Shown: positions 12,612-17,251 of the stretch, piece by piece | Numbering within the stretch: the first letter of the stretch is position 1 | Layout: each line of letters opens with the position of its first letter | Origin: UBA2773 sp964643985 | GTDB lineage: Bacteria; Patescibacteriota; Minisyncoccia; Moranbacterales; DUUL01 | NCBI GenBank assembly: GCA_964643985.1 | Contig: CAZXUS010000020.1 | Span: 1-17,251 of the forward strand | Reading direction: 5' to 3' | Length of the DNA stretch: 17,251 bases | Translations under genes and position numbers: made by a program | Notes under the pieces: generated by a model | Seen by the model: only the letters and a program-made list of their open reading frames with translations | Told to the model about the DNA's origin: nothing | Database searches by the model: none

Positions 12612-12641
12612 TTGTCTCAGTATATCAGAATTTTAATTTAT

Positions 12642-13499
12642 TCAAAAGCCAAAATTTTCAATAATCTTTTTAGCCTTGATAATTTCATTTGGATGGGTAG
12701 AAGCACCCGCGGTCAAAAAGACATTAGTGTCCTTCGAGAACCATTTTTGAGAAATATCCCCAGCTCTTTCAATGTGATGAGTTTCGATTTTTTTAGCTCT
12801 TCCAATCTCAACCAATTTGGTAGTATTACTAGAATGGAGACCGCCGATTACCACCAATAAATCTGTTTCTTGTTCAATTTCCATCACTTCTTGTTGTTTT
12901 TGCGTAGCATCTAAACAAATAGTATTTTCAACTTTGAAATCAGCTTTTAGTTTTTTCAAACCTTTTACGATTTCTTCTAATTTAGAATTTTTTTGAGTAG
13001 TCTGACAAATCACTCTTATTTTTCCCGAAAGTTTATTTTTAATTCTCATCAAATCTTCCCAGCTATTTACAATTAAAGCTTGATTTTCAGCTCTGGAATT
13101 AAGACCTTTTACTTCGATATGATTTTTATCCCCAATGATAAGAACTTGAAATCCTTGTTTCTTAAATTTTTCAGCCCAATTCTGAGCCTTTTTAACAAAA
13201 GGGCAAGTTGTATTAATTATTTCAGAAGTTCTTTTTTTAATCAAATTTAAATCTTCCAAAGTAATTCCATGACTCCTAATTATAAAAATAGAGTCGTTTT
13301 TAAAATCTTTTAAATCGTCAATTATTTTCAAACCTTTTTCTTTTAAATTTTCAATCATAACCGGATTGTGAATTAAATCGCCCCAACAATAGACTTCCTC
13401 TTTAGCGTTTTTCAAAACATCCTCCACTAAACCCACTGCTCTTCTAACTCCAAAACAAAATCCAGCATTTTGGGCTATTTTTATCTTGATATTATTCAT
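12642..13499 (-). CDS. ispH: 4-hydroxy-3-methylbut-2-enyl diphosphate reductase (IspH/LytB)
   Basis: This is the last step of the MEP isoprenoid pathway, making IPP and DMAPP with an iron-sulfur cluster. The three cluster cysteines are visible: C15 (NAGFCFGVRRAV), C99 (NTTCPFVKKA) and C195 (NTICLDATQKQQE). Substrate-site residues fit too: H43 in LIHNP, H78 in RSHG, H127 and E129 in GDKNHIEVKG, T168 in QTTQ, and the SSNTTKL loop. At 285 aa it is of normal length for the group. Its ATG overlaps the tgt stop by eight bases, so it is translated from the shared mRNA. No other MEP-pathway gene lies in the window. Confidence 0.96.
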   Translation of the reverse strand: MNNIKIKIAQNAGFCFGVRRAVGLVEDVLKNAKEEVYCWGDLIHNPVMIENLKEKGLKIIDDLKDFKNDSIFIIRSHGITLEDLNLIKKRTSEIINTTCPFVKKAQNWAEKFKKQGFQVLIIGDKNHIEVKGLNSRAENQALIVNSWEDLMRIKNKLSGKIRVICQTTQKNSKLEEIVKGLKKLKADFKVENTICLDATQKQQEVMEIEQETDLLVVIGGLHSSNTTKLVEIGRAKKIETHHIERAGDISQKWFSKDTNVFLTAGASTHPNEIIKAKKIIENFGF

Positions 13500-14631
13500 T
13501 ATTTTTTCTTAATGCTTCAGTTAATTTAAAATAGAAAGTTAAATTATGAATAGAGGCCAATCGACTTCCTAACGGCTCATTGACATCAAATAAATGACGA
13601 AGATAAGCTCGGGAAAAATTTCTGCAAAGTGGACAATCGCAATATTTGTCAATTTTGTTTAAATCGGTTTTAAATTTAGCATTTTTTATATTAATGGTTT
13701 CGTGAAAATCTTGATTTTTAATTAAATCGATTTTTTCTGGATCATCCTTCCAAAGAAACAATCTTCCGTGTCTTCCCTCTCGAGTTGGAATAACGCAATC
13801 AAACATATCGACTCCACTCAAAACTCCTGCTACGACTTCGTCAGGTCTTCCTAGTCCCATTAAATAACGAGGACAATCTTTTGGTAAATGCGGTAAGGTC
13901 CATTTTAAAATTTCTTTTAATTTTTCTCGAGGTTCACCAACTGCCACTCCACCGATTGCATAACCGTCAAAACCAATTTTCACCAAATCTTGAGCCGATT
14001 GAATTCGAAGTTCTTCATAATTAGAGCCCTGAACTATTCCGAATAACAAAGGCTTCTTTTTTCTTCCCTGGGTCTTTTCGTCAAAATATTCTTTACATCT
14101 TTTAGCCCAACGAGAAGTTAACTCAAGAGATTTTTGGGCCTGCTCTCGACTGCAAGGATATGGAGGACATTCGTCTAAACACATTATTATATCAGTGTCT
14201 AAATCCAATTGAATTTGAATCGAATCTTCCGGACGCATAAAATATTTATTTCCATTCTTAGAATCAGTAAAAGCCACTCCTTCTTCGCTCAATTTCACGC
14301 CCGATTCGCCAAAACGTTCTTTAGCTCGCTCACCCAAAGAAAAAATTTGAAAACCTCCACTATCGGTTAAAATTGATTTATCCCAATTCATAAAACTGTG
14401 TAAACCATTTTTATATTGCTTAATAAGATCAGTTCCTGGTTTAAGCCATAAATGGTAGGTATTCCCCAAAACAACCTCGAAGCCGATTTCTTTGATTTCG
14501 TTTGGCAAAAGCGTTTTCACTGCTCCTCGAGTAGCAATAGGCATAAAAAGCGGAGTTGTCGCTTGTCCGCTTTTTGTTTTTAATTTTCCTAATCGACCGA
14601 AATCAGTCTCTCTTTCAATTTTAAAATTCAT
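13492..14631 (-). CDS. tgt: tRNA-guanine transglycosylase (queuine tRNA-ribosyltransferase)
   Basis: Tgt replaces G34 of tRNAs for Asp, Asn, His and Tyr with preQ1 in the queuosine pathway. TPLFMPIATRGAVKTL and VVLGNTYHLWLKPG begin the TIM barrel. LTDSGGFQIFSL carries the conserved catalytic-site Asp. LMGLGRPDEVVAGVLSGVDM and DCVIPTREGRHGRLF carry the nucleophile Asp and the tRNA-recognition TR-x-GR-x-G loop. The zinc site is C-x-C-x-x-C in KYCDCPLCRNF plus a later His (LASIHNLTF). At 379 aa it is full length. It overlaps the upstream 654-aa gene by 11 bases and the downstream ispH by eight. The queuosine synthesis genes are not nearby, so preQ1 may be made elsewhere or taken up. Confidence 0.97.
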   Translation of the reverse strand: MNFKIERETDFGRLGKLKTKSGQATTPLFMPIATRGAVKTLLPNEIKEIGFEVVLGNTYHLWLKPGTDLIKQYKNGLHSFMNWDKSILTDSGGFQIFSLGERAKERFGESGVKLSEEGVAFTDSKNGNKYFMRPEDSIQIQLDLDTDIIMCLDECPPYPCSREQAQKSLELTSRWAKRCKEYFDEKTQGRKKKPLLFGIVQGSNYEELRIQSAQDLVKIGFDGYAIGGVAVGEPREKLKEILKWTLPHLPKDCPRYLMGLGRPDEVVAGVLSGVDMFDCVIPTREGRHGRLFLWKDDPEKIDLIKNQDFHETINIKNAKFKTDLNKIDKYCDCPLCRNFSRAYLRHLFDVNEPLGSRLASIHNLTFYFKLTEALRKNNE

Positions 14632-16585
14632 AATCTCTAATACGGCTAAGTTTAAATTCCTTTAAGTTTTTAATTATATCCTTTTCTACAAATTTTTCAA
14701 ACCCTTCAAATTTAATCGAATTAATAAAATTTAAATCATCATCGCCTTGATTTGATTGAGGTTTAATGCCAATTTGAAATATCAATTCTTCGGCTGGATA
14801 CTGATAACCTACTTGAGGATCAATAGAATTTAATTCCCATTTTAATTCGTTACTTCTTTCATTAAAAACAACGCTACCAGAACTTCGATGAAAAGCATTT
14901 TTCCAAATAATTCCAGAAGGTAATAGAATCGATAAACTAGATTTTTCTATTTTGTTTAAATTATTTTTTAAAGTAATTTTTAATGAAAAAGTTGTTTCCT
15001 CTCCAATTTTCAAAGGAATTGGTCCAGAATTCTTAAAAACGCTTTCTCCAAATTCACCTGAAACTAAAACATCTAAATTAGTATTAACTTTAACTTCTTT
15101 TTTCTCGGAATAAATTTCCTTGTTATTCAATAAAGATGTATCCACATTCAAACTACCAATTCTAGCTTGATTCGTAATAGTTTGATTGGTCTTATTTTTT
15201 TCAGGAGTAAAATCTGTTTTTAACACTAAATCAAAAAATATCGAACCGCTCTCCCCTGGATTAAGAATTTTAAGAGTTGGAATATCAGAAGCCCTCCAGG
15301 TTATTTCTTGTTTTTCTTGATCATAGTGACCCGAGCCAGCTTCGACTAAAGAATGATTTATCAAATTAGTTTTGATAGTTTCCTTTAGAATAAGATCGGT
15401 AAGAGGATTGGTCGAATTATTTTTAAAATTTATTTTATATCTTAAAATATTTCCCAAATAAGCAGTCTGGGTACCTATATCAATTCCGCTAACAATTTCT
15501 TGATTAATTACAATCCTAGAAGGGACAACCTTGACGGTTTCTTCTGCTAAGGATATTTTCGATAGAATTCCCTTCTCATTTAATATCCCTATCTTTCCGG
15601 TCATTCGTTTGACAGAATCCATTTCGCCATTAAAATTACCTAAAATCTCTACTTCCAATTTAGAGTTGGCTTTTAGCTGGGGAATTTTAAATCTATTTTC
15701 CAAATCATTTAATTTTACTAAGTCTGATCCTACCAAACTAAATCCTTCAGGATAATCCATTTCCAAAACTAAATTATCAAAATCGCTAGAAGTATTATTT
15801 GTTAAAACAGCCATCATAGCCAAGGCTTCTCCATTGGTGACCTCTTGCTGTGAAACTAATGAAAAATCAACCACGGCCCCTCTAATATTAAGTGCGTAAG
15901 TTTCCTTATCATTAAAGACACTGCTAAAATTTGCTGGCTCATAATAAAAATCGGTAATTAAATGAACTTGGTTCTCCCGAGGGGAAAAAACACTAAATTT
16001 TAATGGATATTCTTTTGTTTCATGAGGTCTAATATCTCCGATATCAATATAAAAACTATTGGCAGTATTTATTTTAACAAAATTCATAATAACAGGAGAT
16101 ACTTCTTCGGAATAATCTATTTTTATTCTAGTATTTCTAAGGGCAACCCTATTATCATTGTGAATTAAAAGTTTATAATCAAATGTTTCACCACTTTTAA
16201 TCTCTTGATTTCCCTGAAATTCAATAGTAATATTTTCTTGGCTAAAAGCCCCTTGCTTATATCGAACATAATTAATTATGCCACCGATTAGAACAAAAGC
16301 TATAATTACAATCCCACCAATTATTTTAATTTTATTTTTATCGAATTTTTTAACCGCCATTTTTATTTCCGGCTGAACTTTTTCTAATTGCTTGCTAACT
16401 GGATCTTTTTTGAAATAAAGATCACCTTTTTCAGTTGATTGTTTCTCGAATTTTGAATTCAAATTTTCAACATCTTTTTTGTCATTTTCGTCAATATTGT
16501 ATTGATCTGACGAATTTTTTCGCTTCGTTAAATCTTCATTTTCCTTATTATAAAGCCTTCTGTGCAAATCTCTTAAAGCTACCAT
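14621..16585 (-). CDS. Membrane-anchored protein with repeated beta-sandwich (DUF11/CARDB-like) domains
   Basis: This is a 654-aa protein with a charged cytoplasmic N-terminus of about 85 residues, one membrane helix at about 86-106 (KIIGGIVIIAFVLIGGIINY) and a large extracytoplasmic part. That part shows at least four similar units. Each has a G-x-x-x-x-Y/F strand, a conserved N-N or H-N-D turn, and a later P-x-G or D-Y strand: about 131-165, 251-290, 378-410 and 528-565 (for example SGETFDYKLLIHNDN and IGEETTFSLKITLKNN). This is the pattern of DUF11 or CARDB-type surface domains, which often hold adhesins or scaffold proteins. It has no cysteines that I noticed, no LPxTG and no enzymatic motif. 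It is the first gene of an operon with tgt and ispH, overlapping tgt by 11 bases. It has a strong extended -10 promoter and no Shine-Dalgarno. Confidence 0.85.
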   Translation of the reverse strand: MVALRDLHRRLYNKENEDLTKRKNSSDQYNIDENDKKDVENLNSKFEKQSTEKGDLYFKKDPVSKQLEKVQPEIKMAVKKFDKNKIKIIGGIVIIAFVLIGGIINYVRYKQGAFSQENITIEFQGNQEIKSGETFDYKLLIHNDNRVALRNTRIKIDYSEEVSPVIMNFVKINTANSFYIDIGDIRPHETKEYPLKFSVFSPRENQVHLITDFYYEPANFSSVFNDKETYALNIRGAVVDFSLVSQQEVTNGEALAMMAVLTNNTSSDFDNLVLEMDYPEGFSLVGSDLVKLNDLENRFKIPQLKANSKLEVEILGNFNGEMDSVKRMTGKIGILNEKGILSKISLAEETVKVVPSRIVINQEIVSGIDIGTQTAYLGNILRYKINFKNNSTNPLTDLILKETIKTNLINHSLVEAGSGHYDQEKQEITWRASDIPTLKILNPGESGSIFFDLVLKTDFTPEKNKTNQTITNQARIGSLNVDTSLLNNKEIYSEKKEVKVNTNLDVLVSGEFGESVFKNSGPIPLKIGEETTFSLKITLKNNLNKIEKSSLSILLPSGIIWKNAFHRSSGSVVFNERSNELKWELNSIDPQVGYQYPAEELIFQIGIKPQSNQGDDDLNFINSIKFEGFEKFVEKDIIKNLKEFKLSRIRDYEF

Positions 16586-16612
16586 TTTTATTTTTGTTAG
16601 TTATTTGTTAAA

Positions 16613-16641
16613 ATTATATCAAATAGATTCTCTAAAAACAA
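16613..16641 (-). promoter_or_regulatory. Extended -10 promoter of the 654-aa/tgt/ispH operon
   Basis: On the minus strand TGATATAAT is a perfect extended -10 (hexamer 16613-16618), with TTGTTT (16636-16641) as a weak -35 after 17 bases. The transcript would begin near 16606, about 21 bases before the ATG. Confidence 0.8.
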
Positions 16642-16650
16642 GCTTTTGTC

Positions 16651-16679
16651 TTGAAAAATAAAAAAAATCAAAGCATAAT
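16651..16679 (+). promoter_or_regulatory. Promoter of the LCP gene
   Basis: TTGAAA (16651-16656) and CATAAT (16674-16679) are separated by 17 bases. The start would be near 16686. It is divergent from the operon promoter at 16613-16641, with the two -35 boxes ten bases apart. Confidence 0.6.
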
Positions 16680-16718
16680 AAATTAAAGAAAAATAATTTT
16701 AATTAAAATAAAAAAACT

Positions 16719-17251
16719 CTGAAAAAAACTGAAAAGAAATTTAAAATAATTTGGCCTCAATTTTTATTGAGATTCTTTTTGCTAATTATTTTAATTATTT
16801 TAATTTGCGTTGGATTTTTATTTAAAAAAATTTATAATTTCGAAAAAATTGTTATTTCAAATAATAATCAAGAACAATCTTCCACTATTTTCACTACTAC
16901 TAAAAATTTAATCATCCATAATGACAAACAATTAAAAGGAGAAAATCGAGAAAGAATAAACGTTTTGCTATTAGGAATGGGAGGTGAGGGACATAAAGGA
17001 GCCTATTTAACTGATACTATCATCTTAGCTTCTATTAATCCTGTTAATTATGACACCGCTTTAATCTCAATTCCTCGTGATTTATATGTTGAAATTTCAA
17101 ATACGCAAGTTTACACTAAAATTAACGCTGTTTACGCTTATGGAAAAAGTAACTCTATTAAAAAAACTTCTGCCATCGAGCCTCTTAAAAAAACTGTTGA
17201 AAAAATTACTGGTCAACCAATTGATTATTATTTAAGTATTAATTTTGAAGG
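16719..17251 (+). CDS. LytR-CpsA-Psr (LCP) family protein, truncated by window end
   Basis: LCP proteins transfer lipid-linked glycopolymers, such as teichoic acids or capsule, to the cell wall. The frame runs off the right edge with no stop, giving about 177 residues. A basic N-terminus is followed by a membrane helix (LLRFFLLIILIILICVGFLF, about residues 16-36) and a stalk. The LCP domain starts at about residue 79 with RINVLLLGMGGEG. Conserved D99 in YLTDTIILAS and R120-D121 in LISIPRDLYVEI are the pyrophosphate-binding residues of the family. YTKINAVYAYG and ITGQPIDYYLSINF also match. No ATG lies in frame between the stop at 16704 and the membrane helix; I take CTG at 16719 as the most likely start, tentatively. 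It is divergent from the 654-aa surface protein. Confidence 0.9.
   Translation, partial: MKKTEKKFKIIWPQFLLRFFLLIILIILICVGFLFKKIYNFEKIVISNNNQEQSSTIFTTTKNLIIHNDKQLKGENRERINVLLLGMGGEGHKGAYLTDTIILASINPVNYDTALISIPRDLYVEISNTQVYTKINAVYAYGKSNSIKKTSAIEPLKKTVEKITGQPIDYYLSINFE

Noticed and set aside
15531..15755. Plus-strand frame of 74 codons
   Set aside because: It lies antisense within the 654-aa gene, whose repeated-domain pattern is clear. Similar antisense frames at 11788-12054 and 12594-12860 are rejected for the same reason.
1..17251. Alternative genetic code with TGA as glycine (Gracilibacteria/SR1 type)
   Set aside because: TGA occurs as the stop at natural C-termini (for example 2103-2105, 4097-4099, 9869-9871, 12642-12644), and conserved proteins need no TGA readthrough.

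Overview
The window is low-GC, gene-dense bacterial DNA. It reads most like a member of the Candidate Phyla Radiation (Patescibacteria, Parcubacteria-type). This is an inference from several features: compact housekeeping genes with very short or overlapping junctions, an HRDC domain fused to exonuclease VII large subunit, many small one- or two-helix membrane proteins, most genes lacking a Shine-Dalgarno (SD) sequence, and GT-C/ManC/LCP envelope genes. TGA ends several genes at their expected C-termini, so the code is standard.

Left part (1-5500). Exonuclease VII large subunit (xseA) is followed by an SD-led two-gene operon: a 129-aa protein that looks like a degenerate receiver, and a stand-alone CheY-like receiver. 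The operon has a good promoter and a strong terminator. Next comes an SPFH/prohibitin-like membrane protein, divergent from an SD-led pair of small unknown genes. That pair shares a bidirectional terminator with the rRNA/tRNA methyltransferase rlmN.

Middle (5500-8750). A stretch rich in repeats holds a 167-bp MITE-like element, a 56-aa two-helix membrane protein, and a cluster of hairpins that includes a perfect 16-bp inverted repeat. A GIY-YIG nuclease, a two-helix membrane protein and tRNA-Pro(GGG) follow on the minus strand. They are divergent from a GT-C glycosyltransferase. The GT-C gene converges on GDP-mannose pyrophosphorylase (manC) across a shared terminator flanked by two copies of a palindromic repeat.

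Right part (8750-17251). Reading on the minus strand, parA-parB, a single-TM protein, an RNase HI-family protein and manC are closely packed. A second, shortened copy of the MITE-like element lies just upstream of parA. Beyond it, a large membrane-anchored protein with repeated beta-sandwich domains, tgt and ispH overlap one another and form one operon. Its extended -10 promoter is divergent from a truncated LytR-CpsA-Psr gene that runs off the right edge.

How the genes work together: ManC supplies GDP-mannose, which could feed polyprenyl-linked mannose used by the GT-C enzyme. IspH supplies isoprenoid precursors for such lipid carriers. The LCP protein would attach glycopolymers to the wall, and the 654-aa protein would be displayed on the surface. 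ParAB and XseA are chromosome maintenance, and RlmN, Tgt and tRNA-Pro serve translation. No CRISPR array, transposase, phage gene or complete defence system is visible. The strongest unexplained signals are the two repeat families and the SD-led small operons.
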